DNA of 64,000 nucleotides. It comes from Harmonia axyridis (lineage: Eukaryota; Arthropoda; Insecta; Coleoptera; Coccinellidae). Shown piece after piece: positions 23,003-34,486 of this stretch (position 1 is the first letter of the stretch; each line of letters begins with the position of its first letter). Made by a program: the position numbers and the translations under genes. Location: assembly GCF_914767665.1 (NCBI RefSeq), contig NC_059506.1, positions 744,001 through 808,000 on the forward strand, given 5' to 3'. A model generated the notes under the pieces. The model did no database searches, was not told where the DNA came from, and was given only the letters and a program-made list of their open reading frames with translations.

Positions 23003-23892
23003 GAACTTTGAAAACAAGTAATTATTATGGTCTTATGAAATAGTCTTATCGAATACCATTCGGGTATTTAGTTCTTCCTGTGAAAAAAATTGAAAAAAAC
23101 AATGCAAAGCAATATTTTTTCAACAAAAAGCATTCGTGCAGGTGCAATAATCAACGAAATTGAAGTGGTAAATAAATATTTCTATTCCTTAAAGAAATGT
23201 TATTTTAAGGCATAAAAAAGCATACATAGCGTTGAATTTATGAGAAAGACAAAAACTACCAACATTTTAGAGCTGGACCTGGATTTTTATAATTCTGAAT
23301 ATGTTGGAATCAAAAACTGAATATTGCTTTGCCCTTTCTTATTCTATGAAGTATTCCGTTCCATTGATTTGTTTTTGTTTAATTAAAAAAAGTGAAGAAG
23401 GTTTTGTCTGATTTGACATAAAGTATTTTTGTACTCGTGCAATCGTTCTGTATTATAAAAGAATAAAGGTTTACAATAACTTTGAAAACAAGTCATTATT
23501 ATGGTCTTTTGAAATAGTCTTATCAAAAACCATTCGGGCATTTAGTTTTTCCTGTGAAAAAAATTGAAAAAAACAATGCAAAGTAATATTTTTTCAACAA
23601 AAATCATTCGTGCAGGTCCAACAATCAACAAAATTGAAGTGCTAAATATATATTATTATTCCTTAAAAAACATTTTAGAGCTGGACCTGAATTTTTATAA
23701 TTCTGAATATGTTGGAATCAAAAACTGAATATTGCATTCCTTAGATCAACCTTTTCTTATTCTATGAAGTATTCCCCTCCATTGATTTGTTTTTGTTTAA
23801 TAAAAAAAAGTGAAGAAGGTTTTGTCAGATTTGACATTAAGTATTTTTGTACTCGTGCAATCGTTCTGTATTACAAAAGAATAAAGGTTTAT
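23003..23892. repeat. Two-copy tandem repeat, about 476 and 412 bp
   Basis: The segment starting at ACTTTGAAAACAAGTAATTA (about 23003) repeats from about 23479 with the same order of sub-blocks (ATTCGGGTATTTAGTT, AGAGCTGGACCTG, GTACTCGTGCAATCGTTCTG). The second copy lacks about 60 bp. No gene is seen in either. Confidence 0.7.
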
Positions 23893-24314
23893 TAAGTCCA
23901 CTCTATTATAATTTTCAAGAACCAGCTATATTTTCATCAGAATATGTGTGTTTGGTTCCTAAAAGTTCAATATTCCTGAAAATTTTAATTGAGTCACGAT
24001 AATCGTTCAAAAGTTATGACGGACCAAAGTTTTCACTGAAAACTGAAAATGTTTTTTTTTTAATTCATTAATAGAAGATTTCACTTTTATAATGCTCATT
24101 ATGCCTGAATAGATCATATACGTGGTAAGAATATAAACAGTTCCTCGTCACTCACTCTGTGTAGGAATATACCTATCCTTACTTTTATGTGTGTTTTACA
24201 GAATTATGTTTAAAATCTCACACTGCAAGCACGGTCCCAGGGGGGTGGGCTAAGGGTTTATGACCCCCAAAATGGAACCACCTAACAGTTGATATGCGGT
24301 TCAAGCAGATCATT
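23893..24314. other. No gene recognised
   Basis: AT-rich DNA with a small G/C-rich patch at 24235-24290 (GGTCCCAGGGGGGTGGGC). No frame supported. Confidence 0.35.
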
Positions 24315-24842
24315 AGCATAGCAACCGAGAAAACGGCTGACAGTTCATATGAAATTGTTGTCAACAATTTGCATGTTTTTTTATCGCAATCGCAATGAAA
24401 TATGGAAAGCAGCAGTTGTAGTGTTATTCTATACGGTTACCGAAAAAATATTGTACGCAACACGCCCGAAAATTATTTTTTTGGACTCACAGACTTCCAG
24501 GATTCGCTTACGCTCGTCCTGGAATTTTGTCTATTCGTCCAAAAAAAACCCTATTTTCCGGACTTGTTACGTAAATTACTATTACGTAACAATTTCGGAA
24601 AATAGGGTTTTTTTGGACGAATAGACAAAATTCCAGGACGAGCGTAAGCGAGTCCTGGAAGTCTGTGAGTCCAAAAAAAACCATTTTCGGGCGTGTTGCG
24701 TACAATATTTTTTCGGCTACCATGTAAAATAACACTATCGCTGCTGCTTTTCATATTTTATTGCGATTGCGATAAAAAAACATACAAATTTTTGACAACT
24801 AATTTCATATGAACTGTCAGCCGTTATCTCGGTTTCTATGGA
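24315..24842. mobile_element. Fold-back (full-length palindrome) element, 528 bp
   Basis: Virtually the whole segment is one inverted repeat centred near 24578 (TTACGTAA-type centre, ACGTAAATTACTATTACGTA). The arms begin GCATAGCAACCGAG on the left and end CTCGGTTTCTATGG on the right. There is almost no spacer, so the single strand would fold into a hairpin of about 260 bp. The ORFs 24349-24624 and 24551-24754 are mirror images of each other and not genes. Confidence 0.85.
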
Positions 24843-24856
24843 TTCTATGATTCTTT

Positions 24857-24955
24857 TCCGGCCTAGTCCGGGAAGTACGTACTTTCCGGACTAGGCCGGG
24901 AAATGCTACTTTCTCAGAGAAAAAGCATCCGGGAAGTGAGCACTTCCCGGACGGT
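24857..24955. repeat. Cluster of short palindromes
   Basis: CCGGCCTAGTCCGGGAAGTA is followed by its reverse complement, giving a ~42-bp near-perfect palindrome at 24857-24898. A second one, TCCGGGAAGTGAGCACTTCC with GGA, lies at about 24930-24953. Palindrome tips of this style (ACTATTCTC ends, TCCGGGAAGT) also occur at the ends of the 25378 repeat. Confidence 0.6.
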
Positions 24956-25377
24956 TGCCGAAAAAATACTATTCTCTAATTCTGTGGTTATTCCGTTCAT
25001 TCTTCCACATCTTGTAGAACAAAATCGTGCGAGAATATATCAGAAACGCACAGTTTTCATGGTTATATTTTATTATTCTATGTTGGCACTCCGAACTTTC
25101 CGCTACGGCTTTATCTGCCAATTCATCAATTTGCCTTAAAGAAATCAGTTCTGCCAACCAACATTTTTCAATGCAAAAATCACTAAATTATATTTATGGA
25201 AATATTTCATTAATTTCAATGAAAATGCAATGAATTAGAGAAAATACTGTATAATACTCGTACAGAAGGCTCATTCTACCACTCGTTCATTCCAAAACTC
25301 GCCACTTCGTGGCTCGTTTTTGAATTTTGAACTCGTGGAAGAATATCAATGCCTTCTGCACTTGTATTATAAATAAC

Positions 25378-25928
25378 TATTCTCTATTTCTGTATCGTAA
25401 TGAGTTAATTACAGTTCTAAAAACAGTGCTGTAATGAACTCATTACAGCATCGTTTTTAGATATATTTTTCGTTTTGGGGTTGTCTATGTTGACTTTCAA
25501 TCCTATCAAATTTCAACAAACGTCAATAATTGTCAATATAATATAATTTCGGAATATATAGAGAAATGATTTGCTACATTTTCGCAAATTCTCATGATTC
25601 TGGTAGAGTTAAATCGATTTCGTCAGACATAATTCACGAATTTAATGTGTAATTGTAAATTATGTCTAAATTCGAAACATATGATTCATATTCAAATTCC
25701 GTTTTCTGTCAATTTTCGTAACAGTCACACCAACTGCCAAGATACAATACAAAAGTCACTAGGATATATAATCTGAATTTTTCATTGAATTTCGACCAGA
25801 TTTCGCAAAACTTGACTGAAATAGAGAAAATATCGTCTAATACTCGTTGCAGAAGGCAATTCCAACACTCATTTCGCATTCGTGTTGGAATAGGAGCCCA
25901 TTCTGCAACTTGTTTTAGAATATACTAT
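25378..25928. repeat. 0.55-kb dispersed repeat, copy 1
   Basis: Begins TATTCTCTATTTCTGTATCG and ends CTTGTTTTAGAATATACTAT. Near the left end is a palindromic block (AATGAGTTCATTACAG-type), and near the right a pair of GTGTTGGAAT/ATTCCAACAC inverted motifs. Copies at 29971-30563 and 30558-31113 are alike. Its right tail is fused to duplicated unit B. No coding frame; structure suggests a non-autonomous DNA element. Confidence 0.7.
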
Positions 25929-26974
25929 TTCAGAACGGAACATTTCGAATGAAACTTGAAATAAAAATTCATCTCATTCCGAATTAAATTTGAACAAACG
26001 ATGAATAGTTTAAATGGTTAATTTTTGTAGCTCAGTATATTATTGAAGAAGGTATATCCGCCTACTGTTGATATTCGAATCCAGTTTTTTCAATATTAAA
26101 TGTGTTCGTACGATAATAAAATTACGAAGGAACGCTCAGAATATCAGAAGTAATTGTCGTTAAACACATCAAGATGCCGGACTTAACGACAACGATTGTG
26201 ATAGTCGTTGTAGCATTAGGAATGATTGTTTTTTTAAAATATTTGTGTGATAGAATTGCAGGACGCAATGAAGAACAAGAACAGGAAGAATTTCCCCAAG
26301 AGAGACAAGACAAGACAAGACATGACAAGGAATAAAAATAAAAGGAAAGCGATGATAACCAGTAGCAGGAATATTTCATTCTTCAATTCCACACTGAATT
26401 AGAATGGAAATATGGAAAATATCCAAACCATATAAGTGAACTATGCTTCTGGAACTTCATGAGTACGTGGCTGCTGTATTATAGTTTTTATTCAAAGTTT
26501 GTCTAATGTAAAGTTTTATGTTTTAATCAATATGAAATATATGAAATATTGTCGTAATGTTGACAACATACGAAATATCCATTTCATTCTTGAATGTATG
26601 AAATAAATCATTTGATCTGTAATTTTGTTCTTCAACCTGATATAAAATCCTTCATTTCCTAGCAAGAAAATATTTATTATATTTATCCTTAAATTTTATT
26701 ATAGTTTAACTTTTTTCATCGAAATAAAACCTCGAATCAATCTTCAAAGATTGAAAACCTAATAAAAAAACTAATTTATCAAAACCAATTCTAAAAATAA
26801 ATTTCCTCCATGAAAAAACTCTTAGAATATATGGCTAACAATCGCATATCAATAAAATTTTCATAACATTCAGAATTTTTCTACTTGTAAATATACATAT
26901 AGGCCGTAAAATATTGAGAGATTTGGAAGGAGAATACCATAAAACTATTATAGACAATGTCCACTCTCATTTGA
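25905..26974. repeat. Duplicated small-ORF unit, copy B
   Basis: Matches copy A (21615-22666) from GCAACTTGTTTTAGAATATA to the TGTCCACTCTCATTTGAA block, with only the ORF strongly changed. A further partial copy of the 3' part follows at 26975-27225. Confidence 0.85.
26174..26335 (+). CDS. 53-aa small membrane protein, paralogue B
   Basis: ATG at 26174 and TAA at 26333-26335 give 53 codons. Residues 7-25 form the membrane helix (TIVIVVVALGMIVFLKYL). The tail is acidic then mixed-charge, with NEEQEQEEFPQE and a lysine/arginine-rich end (DKTRHDKE) absent from copy A. Start codon position, downstream poly(A) signal (26602-26607) and flanks match copy A. A minus-strand frame over the same bases (26122-26379) is a shadow. 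Function unknown. The frame is intact although few codons match the paralogue, which argues for constraint on the architecture. Confidence 0.5.
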   Translation: MPDLTTTIVIVVVALGMIVFLKYLCDRIAGRNEEQEQEEFPQERQDKTRHDKE

Positions 26975-27225
26975 ATGTATGAAATAAATCTTGTATTATA
27001 AAAATCCTTCATTTCCTAGCAAATTTTATTATAGTTTAACTTTTTTTTTCGAAATAAAACCTCGGGTCTGATCTTCGAAGATTAAAAATTTCATAAAAAA
27101 AACTAATTCATCAAAACTTATTCCAAAAATAAATTTCCTCCATGAAAAAACTACATGGCTAACATGCGCATATCGATAAAATTTTCATAACATTTAGAAT
27201 TTTTTTCTTGTAAATATATAGGTAC
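26975..27225. repeat. Third, partial copy of the small-ORF unit 3' flank
   Basis: Repeats GAATGTATGAAATAAATC, ATTTTATTATAGTTTAACTT, CTCCATGAAAAAACT and ATAAAATTTTCATAACATT in the same order as the tails of units A and B, but more diverged. No ORF part is present. Confidence 0.7.
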
Positions 27226-28330
27226 AATTCAAAGTGAAACCATTTTCTGTCTTTCATCATGACTCAAATCTAGGGTATCTCTTAAATTCTTATGAATCGA
27301 ATAATATCTACTGTTTCGTTATAAGAAACATTCCTAATGGATAATGGATTTCGAAAAATCTTTCGAATGAAGTAAGATTAAGTAATAGGTACCCAACGTT
27401 GTACAAGAGATCTGAAACATATAAAATCGATTAAAAACAGATCACTAAGAAAACGAAATGATAAAATTTCAGAGAAAATCTTGGACATTTAAGGCCCATA
27501 ATATAATAACTGAAATTTCATAATTAGTGTTTCACAAAGAAAACGTATAAAATCGAAGGAAAAATAAGTGCTTGGTGTTTTTTCTGAATTACCAATTTTT
27601 CAAATATAAATTGTGATATCCAAAACAGAATTTCCCGAATATGGTTCAGAACCTTCAACCTTCAACATATTTGTGAATTCACAAACGAAAATTCAGAAAT
27701 GAATGGTGAATTTACAAGAATTGTTAAGATTTCAGAACTTATATTTTACTTTTTTAGAAAGTTAATAAAACAAAGAATTGATATATGTAATTTGTTCCAT
27801 AGAAGTAATACAGAAGTGATAAAAAAAAAATTGTGTGTCTACCAATTATTTCTAACTTGAGCTCAAAATGCTTCGAAGTTGATTGAAAAATGAACAACTG
27901 ATTCAGTGACATCACCCATGAGAATATTGAACATTTAAATCATGGAAAAACGAATCTTCTCTAATAGAAATCTTTCTTCAAATTTTGTCAATTAATTTTT
28001 CATTTTCATCACTCAAACTTGTTTATTTTAGGCAAAAACATTCAAAACAAACCGATTCAAGATGAAATCACGAGTCGGTAGAGACAAGTGATTTTATCTA
28101 TCGATTTGTTTTCATATTTTTGTCGAAGAAACAAGTTTTCGTGGAAAAGAAAAATTATCGATAAAATTTGAAGCACTCATGGTAATGATAATAATATCAC
28201 ACATTTATTTTCAGAATTGTTATAAAAACAAAGAGAAAATAGGACAACAATTCACAATTCAAAAGAAAGGAGAAAAAAACGAAAAATTCTAAATATACTC
28301 CACCATGCAGTATTCCTTGAACTCTGTTAT
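27226..28330. other. No gene recognised
   Basis: AT-rich DNA without supported frames or repeats that I could detect. Confidence 0.4.
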
Positions 28331-29040
28331 ACAGGGTGAATCACCGGGATGGCCTATTAGACGTTTATGGAAAACTAATCATAATTTTGAGCTGAAAATT
28401 TGCATATTGAGGTTTGAGACAATGATCTTTCTCCCTAAAATATTTTCAGATCTCTACAACTTCCGGTTATACCGGAAACAGACTACTACTTCCTTTCAAA
28501 ACTACCTCCTTTTCAAAATGCACACCCATTATATTATTGCATCATTAGATAGCTTTTTTAATGGCAATTTTGGCAATATGCCCTAACTTGGGTAAAAATT
28601 CAACGGTTCATGAGTTATTGGGATTCTTATGAAAAAAAAAGGTGGCGATGAGCACTCACATTTTTTTGAATATTTCAGCATAAAAAGCTTTTTTCGAAAA
28701 AATTTTTTTCTTTTTCGATTCCGCAAGTACGTAGTATCATAAGATTGGTTTCGGCTTGGACCAAAAATGTACAGGGTGTTTATAAGAGGATCATGAACTT
28801 GGACAACTCAAATTCATCAAAACTCAAGATTTTCAAATTAGAACCTATATTTTTTATTATTTCAGTCGATTCTACGCACAAAAATAGTGGGGGTTATTTA
28901 AGCAAACCCTATACCTAAAATGAATACTTCAAGAGTTATCGGGGAAGAACTTCAAATGAGGAAAAACCGCTATTTATATAACTGTGTGGAGTAGTCTGCG
29001 ATTTCCGAAAAACACAGAAAGAAACTTTGAGTTTGGTTTG
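28331..29040. mobile_element. One arm of a TACAGGGTG element (related to 44880-46150)
   Basis: Starts TACAGGGTGAATCACC and matches the left arm of the fold-back at 44880 block for block (AATCATAATTTTGAGCTG, TGAGACAATGATCTTT, TACAGGGTGTTTATAAGAGG at about 28770, GGAGTAGTCTGCGATTTCC). The opposing arm is missing here. Confidence 0.55.
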
Positions 29041-29062
29041 GGAGTCTATCTCAACTGTTCTA

Positions 29063-29357
29063 TTATGTTTTATTATCCCATTTGATACCTCTATGGCCTA
29101 TGCCAAAGCTCCAAAATCGATTTATGACCTTGAAGAGGGAATTCGTGAAGTTATCGAAGACATACAGCCAGAAATGTGCTAATTGGTAATGGAAAATTTC
29201 ATGAATAGGAAATTGTGCTGCAACCGTATTAGTGGTGGCCATTTGGCTGATATCATTTTCCATCATTAATGGCATACCATCTTTTTGCAATGAAATTATC
29301 AACGATTTATTTTCCTTGAAATAGATACTTTTTTTAACGAAACCTCTTATTAGGAAA
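29063..29357 (+). mobile_element. M2 mariner-like family, 3' end
   Basis: The plus strand reads SIYDLEEGIREVIEDIQPEM, a stop, then MENFMNR and GGHLADIIFHH, the C-terminus of the M2 transposase. It is followed by the terminal repeat ending CTCTTATTAGGAAAACC at 29357. The 5' part is absent. Confidence 0.65.
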
Positions 29358-29970
29358 ACCTTCAGTTTCTGAGATCACTTTCATTTAAGAACTATGAAAC
29401 GTAAAATCATGGCATCAAAAACGTGAAATGATTTTGATATCTGTAGGTTCGAACAGTGAACTAAAGTCTGGACCTCAAGAAGATTTCATCAAATTAATTT
29501 GAATTCTTTCTAAGAAGTCATGTTTTCATGTTATGTGCCATGAACAAGAAGACTTGAAGTTCCCTCAAATTTCCAACGATATTGAAGGAGACAAATAACA
29601 AACTCAAACAAAAATAATAATCCCCAGCCAAGCTTAATACGAAGTTTCATAATCCCCGGGATATTGCTCAGGGAGAACATGCCTTAGATTAAAATCGAGA
29701 TGCTGAACGAGGAACAAATTGAAATGGATCACGAAATCTTTCATGGATGTATGTTCAATTGACATATCAACATATCTCATGAACCAATGAAGAAGTTCAT
29801 TGAAATATTGTTTCATTTTCAGAGCTAGCGTATGTCTCAAAAGTTTTGACATAAATGTCTTTAAATAATTTAAAAAAGAAAACATATAGAGCAAGAGCTC
29901 ACGAACACCAGACCTTCGTCATTTCAAAAAAGCTGAAAGTTTTTGCATGTTCCCTACACAAGTAAGTAAG
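29358..29970. other. No gene recognised
   Basis: The 86-codon minus frame at 29634-29894 has no recognised motif and AT-driven composition; not called. Confidence 0.35.
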
Positions 29971-31113
29971 TTTCTCTATTTCAGTATCGTAATGAGTTCA
30001 TTGCAGTTCTAAAAACAGTGCTGTAATGAACTCATTACAGCATCGTTTTTAGATATATTTTTCGTTTTGGGGTTGTCTATGCTGACTTTCAATCCTATCA
30101 AATTTCAACAAACGTCAATAATTGTCAATATAATATAATTTCGGAATATATAGAGAAATGATTTGCTACATTTTCGCAAATTCTCATGATTCTGGTAGAG
30201 TTAAATCGATTTCGTCAGACATAATTCACGAATTTAATGCGTAATTGTAAATTATTTCAAAATTCGAAACGTACGATTCATATTCAAATTCCGTAATCTG
30301 TCAATTTTCGTAACAGTCACACCAACTGCCAAAATACAATACAAAAGTCACTATAGGATATATAATCTGAATTTTTCATTGAATTTCGACAATATTTCGC
30401 AAAATTTGACTGAAATAGAGAAAATATCGTCTAATACTCCTTGCAGAAGGCAATTCCAACACTCATGCGTTCCAAAACTCGCTCCTTCGTCGGTCGTTTT
30501 CGAATTTCGCATTCGTGTTGGAATAGGAGCCCATTCTGCAACTTGTTTTAGAATATACTATTCTCTATTTCAGTATCGTGATGAGTTCATTACAGTTCTA
30601 AAAACAGTGCTGTAATGAACTCATTACAGCATTGTTTTCAGTTATATTTTTCGTTTTGTGGTTGTCTACCCAGACTTCCAATCCTATAGGAATGCAACAC
30701 AGGTCAATTGACAATGTAATATAATTTGTATTCAGTGAAATGATTTGCGACATTATTCGCAATTTCTCTTAATTCTGTTGTTGTTGAATCGATTTCGTCA
30801 GACATAATACACGAATTTAATGCGTAATCATAAATTATTTCAAAATTCGAAACGTAAGATTCAATTTCAAATTCCGTAATCTTTCAATTCTCGTAGCAGT
30901 CACATCAACTGCCAAGATACAATACAAATATTACTGGGATGTTTTATCTGAATTTTTTTATTGAATTTCGACAATATTTTATAGAACTTGACTGAAATAA
31001 AGAAAATATCGTCTAATACTTGTTGCAGAAGGCAATTCCAACACTCATGCATGCGTTTCGATTTCGTGTTGGAATAGGAGCCCATTCTGCAACTTGTTTT
31101 AGAATATACTATT
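29971..31113. repeat. 0.55-kb dispersed repeat, copies 2 and 3 in tandem
   Basis: Copy 2 (29971-30563) and copy 3 (30558-31113) are head to tail and share the junction TATACTATTCTCTATTTCAG, so the end of one is the start of the next. Copy 3 is the more diverged. Both contain the GTGTTGGAATAGGAGCCCAT block near the right end. Confidence 0.75.
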
Positions 31114-32470
31114 CGATATTCTTCTTAAATTTTCTATGTTTATAGACATGCAATGAACATAAAAATTTGCAGCAGACTAGAAATTGTCATTCATCTCCAA
31201 ATCTCAAAAGATTTCTCTTAATTTTTTCTTAGTCATTGCGAACTGTCTCAAACCAAACCCCTGCTGGTCTGATACAGCAGGGATTTCATTAGACCCAGGA
31301 AGGGGCAGTTATTGGCCATCAGGGACAGGGAAGATTATATTTATATCAGGAAGGAAGGATAGGTATTAGACTCATAAAAATCCTATAAGATGTAAGGAAT
31401 ATTAGTAAATAAGAGAAAAAACAAGATGAACCTTCATTAAATCTTCTTGGTGTCTTAGGAAATATTAGGAAAAATATCAATAAGAAATTTTATGAATTAT
31501 GATGCGTTCTACAGGGTGTTTCACGAATAACTATATCGGGTGTCCCAAATTCGTTGTGAAGTGAGATAGAAAATAATGAATGGCACCTTTTCGGGCTCGA
31601 GTTTAGAGAAAATCAATTTGATGACAACCGCGACCTCATAAGTTCAACTGTTTTCAAGCTATAAGGAAAAAATTGGAAAATGGCATGAAATGTAAAGTTC
31701 TCATAACTTCTTTATTACTGGTGTTATAAACCTGAAACAAAAACATTCTACAGGCAGAAGAATCCATTAGTGTCATGGTCTGTTTTTATTGCAATTAGTT
31801 TTGGAATTATAATACAATAAATAAACTCTTTTCAATGTAAACCATAAAAAAAATTATAACAAATAAAACCGCCTTGATATTTCTCTTTTCAGAAATATAC
31901 AACATTATATGAATATGAATTTCTTGTCAAACTATAAAAATCATCAAAAGTTTCAGTTTCACACGACAAATCAACCAAGTGCCTATCTGTTATAATTTGT
32001 GAATTTCAAATAATTAAAATGATGACACCATTATTTTGCATTTTTCACAAGAATGCTTTAGAATGAATTTGACATTTAAGTAAGTAGTTTTGTCTTTTGT
32101 TCGAAAGTTATTAGACTTCCCTCTAGGGGAGGAATATTAACTTAGTGGAAAATATACTGAATGCCTTGAAGGTATTTGAAAACATGATTCCCAGTTCAGG
32201 AAGGACATACAGAACATTTAAATTTTGTTCCGCTGCACTTATATACTTTTGTAGGAAACATTATCATAATATTTTATTAAATAGTAGAACGAAAATAGAA
32301 AAAAATTAATATCATGAAACTTATGTGATGATTTCGTGAATAAAATGTTTTTATACCAAAATTCATTAAAACGTTACGAATGCTTTATGTTTTCATATTA
32401 CATTCATTTTATTTAGGTACACCGGCAAAATTAGGAGAACAAACTAAATCTCAGCGAAATTTGTAGTTCA
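31114..32470. other. No gene recognised
   Basis: Contains an isolated fold-back-type tip TACAGGGTGTTTCACGAA at about 31511 and a second GGGTGTCCCAAATTCGTTG just after it. Otherwise AT-rich without supported frames. Confidence 0.4.
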
Positions 32471-32522
32471 ATTTCTCTTGAACCCTTTGGTCGATTTTAG
32501 CAATATTTTTTTAATTGTAGCT

Positions 32523-33611
32523 CGATATTCATATTTCAAAGACAAATCAGGCACGTCAGAGGTCTACAAAGTACTGTGTACAGCAGACGAATCAACACCT
32601 TTACAACTGCACAAGGGGCAATTGTCATACAACCACCAGACAATCCAAGAAAAACTGCAAAGATGGAGAGAAAAGCCCCTACATGGACGACATTTCAACG
32701 AGGCGAACCAGGATCATGTCGACATTGAAGCGTCGAACTATTGGCTCACATCGGGTGCGATGTATCCAGAAACGGAAGGATTTCTTTTAGCCATCCGAGA
32801 TCAAGTGATCTCAACTAGAAATTACTGAAAGCATATCATAAAGGATCGAACTATTACTGACGATCCATGCCGTTATGGGTTTCCAACGAATGAGACAATC
32901 CAACATATCACGGGAGGATGTCAAATGTTTGCAGGAAATGAATATAAAGAGAGACACGATGCAGTAGGAAAGATAATACACCAAGAAATGGCAACTAAAT
33001 TAACACTAATTCATTCTGAAAAAGTGCCATACTACAAGTACCGAGCGGAAACCATCCTGGAAAACGAACGCTATAAGCTGTACTGGGATCGTACAGTTTT
33101 GACTGATAAAACAGTACCTCACAACAGGCCAGATATATTGTTAGTTGATAAACATCAAAAGTCAGCAATACTCATCGACGTAGCAATACCTAATAACAAC
33201 AACATGCGTCAAAAAGAGGTCGAAAAAATTTAAAAATATAGGGACCTTGAATTTCAGATAAAGCGCCAGTGGGGAACGATATCAACGAGTACTATTCCAA
33301 TTATCTTCTCAACAACAGGAATAGTACCCAAAAATCTCAAGAGAAATATTAAGCAACTAGGACTTAGTGAGTATATATGTAATATAATGCAAAAAGCTGT
33401 TCTTTTAGGTACTGCAAGGACGGTGAGAAAATTCCTAGGAAGCGATGAAGGACAGGTCCAAGGATCTCGTGTAAGAGGACCAGAAGTTCGACAAGAACCA
33501 GGGGGTCCACAAGAACCGGACACGACCGAGCTTTACCCTTCTGATATTTTAAATATCTCCTCTAAGAGGGGAGTGAGAAGCCGAAGACGAGGAGAAATCC
33601 TACGCGTATAG
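32523..33611 (+). mobile_element. LINE ORF C-terminus with restriction-like endonuclease motif
   Basis: One frame runs through 32523-33611, broken only by stops at 32826-32828 and 33231-33233. Readable pieces: EGFLLAIRDQVISTRNY, then a CCHC-like C-x16-H-x4-C knuckle (ETIQHITGGC), then VPYYKYRAETILENERY. RPDILLVD follows, then ILIDVAIPNNNN, then MQKAVLLGTARTVRKFL. The RPD followed some 14 residues later by Asp is the PD-(D/E)XK-like signature of the endonuclease that ends R2/R4/NeSL-type LINE proteins (family knowledge). The reverse transcriptase itself is missing. With two stops the copy is inactive. Confidence 0.7.
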
Positions 33612-34040
33612 GCAAAAGTCGGGGAAGGTCTTTATTCAGAAATCTCAAGGGGAAGTTCACCCATAGGTGTTCTACCAGTTAACCCTTGTTGCAAAATTAA
33701 TATCAAGTGCAAAATATATCAGAAATGCAGAAATAAAAAACACACATATTTGCATATACTCATGCACGAACATAATGGAGCATAGAGAGAAAAAAAATAT
33801 AATATTCTACTTTCTCGGAGACAATCAGACAATATGATTTTGAATTAAGGTATCAAAATTTAGAAGCGGCAAAAGTTGACTAGCTCACATGCGGCAAATC
33901 TGTAAACTCGCCACAGTGTGGAGAAAAGTCGAAATTATCAACGCTTAATCGTATAAATAATTAAGTTTATAAATAAATTAATTAAAATATTAAACTAATA
34001 AAAACTTACGACAAATACGAATGGAGAACAGCCAATCAGA
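33612..34040. other. No gene recognised
   Basis: The first part may be the 3' UTR of the LINE; the remainder is AT-rich and featureless. Confidence 0.35.
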
Positions 34041-34406
34041 TTAAACATTCAACTGGTGTTTCTCGACGGTGAGAGCACCCGCACATCTATGAAAGTATGA
34101 AACAAGTGCAGGCAACGGTGTTTTAACAGCGATTGGGGTAGTAGTGAAAATTACGGAATACATGGGTGCGCAACGCGTCAACGTAGAGGGAACGTTGACA
34201 GAGCGAAAAATTTCCTTCAATTCCTGTGAAGTGGGAAATGTAACTGGATCGAATTCACATATATATAACCACATCAAAGCCTTAACCTCGTTTGTCGTTT
34301 GCTTTGAACATCTGCAATTATGTACTTCATAATGTTCAATTAGTCGGTTGAACGAAAACACTGCAAATTTTACACTTTGGGCCATTATTTCTTCTTGAAA
34401 AGGCAT
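34041..34406 (-). CDS. Orphan ORF, 121 codons
   Basis: The minus strand is open from ATG 34406 to a stop at 34041, with a second in-frame ATG at codon 8 (MAQSVKFAVFSFNRL). The peptide has balanced composition, six cysteines or so (CRCSK, ALMWLYICEFDP, TRCAPMY, HRCAG) and no clear signal peptide or membrane segment. I do not recognise a domain. It could be a small host gene, an exon, or a decayed transposon ORF. An M2 fragment starts 80 bp away on the right. Low confidence. Confidence 0.25.
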   Translation of the reverse strand: MPFQEEIMAQSVKFAVFSFNRLIEHYEVHNCRCSKQTTNEVKALMWLYICEFDPVTFPTSQELKEIFRSVNVPSTLTRCAPMYSVIFTTTPIAVKTPLPALVSYFHRCAGALTVEKHQLNV

Positions 34407-34486
34407 AATATCTCGGCACGTGACGAAAAATCAATTTTGAAATATTACAAATTTAAAAAAATTTATATCTCCGAAACTACGCTAAA

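Noticed and set aside
23102..23215. 37-codon ORF in the tandem repeat starting MQSNIFSTK
   Set aside because: In the second repeat unit the frame runs into unrelated sequence and there is no structural feature; probably chance.
24349..24754. Overlapping ORFs in the 24.3-24.8 kb palindrome
   Set aside because: Both strands encode near-identical peptides because of the palindrome; no independent evidence.
29634..29894. 86-codon minus-strand ORF
   Set aside because: No motif, AT-driven composition and no splice or poly(A) context.
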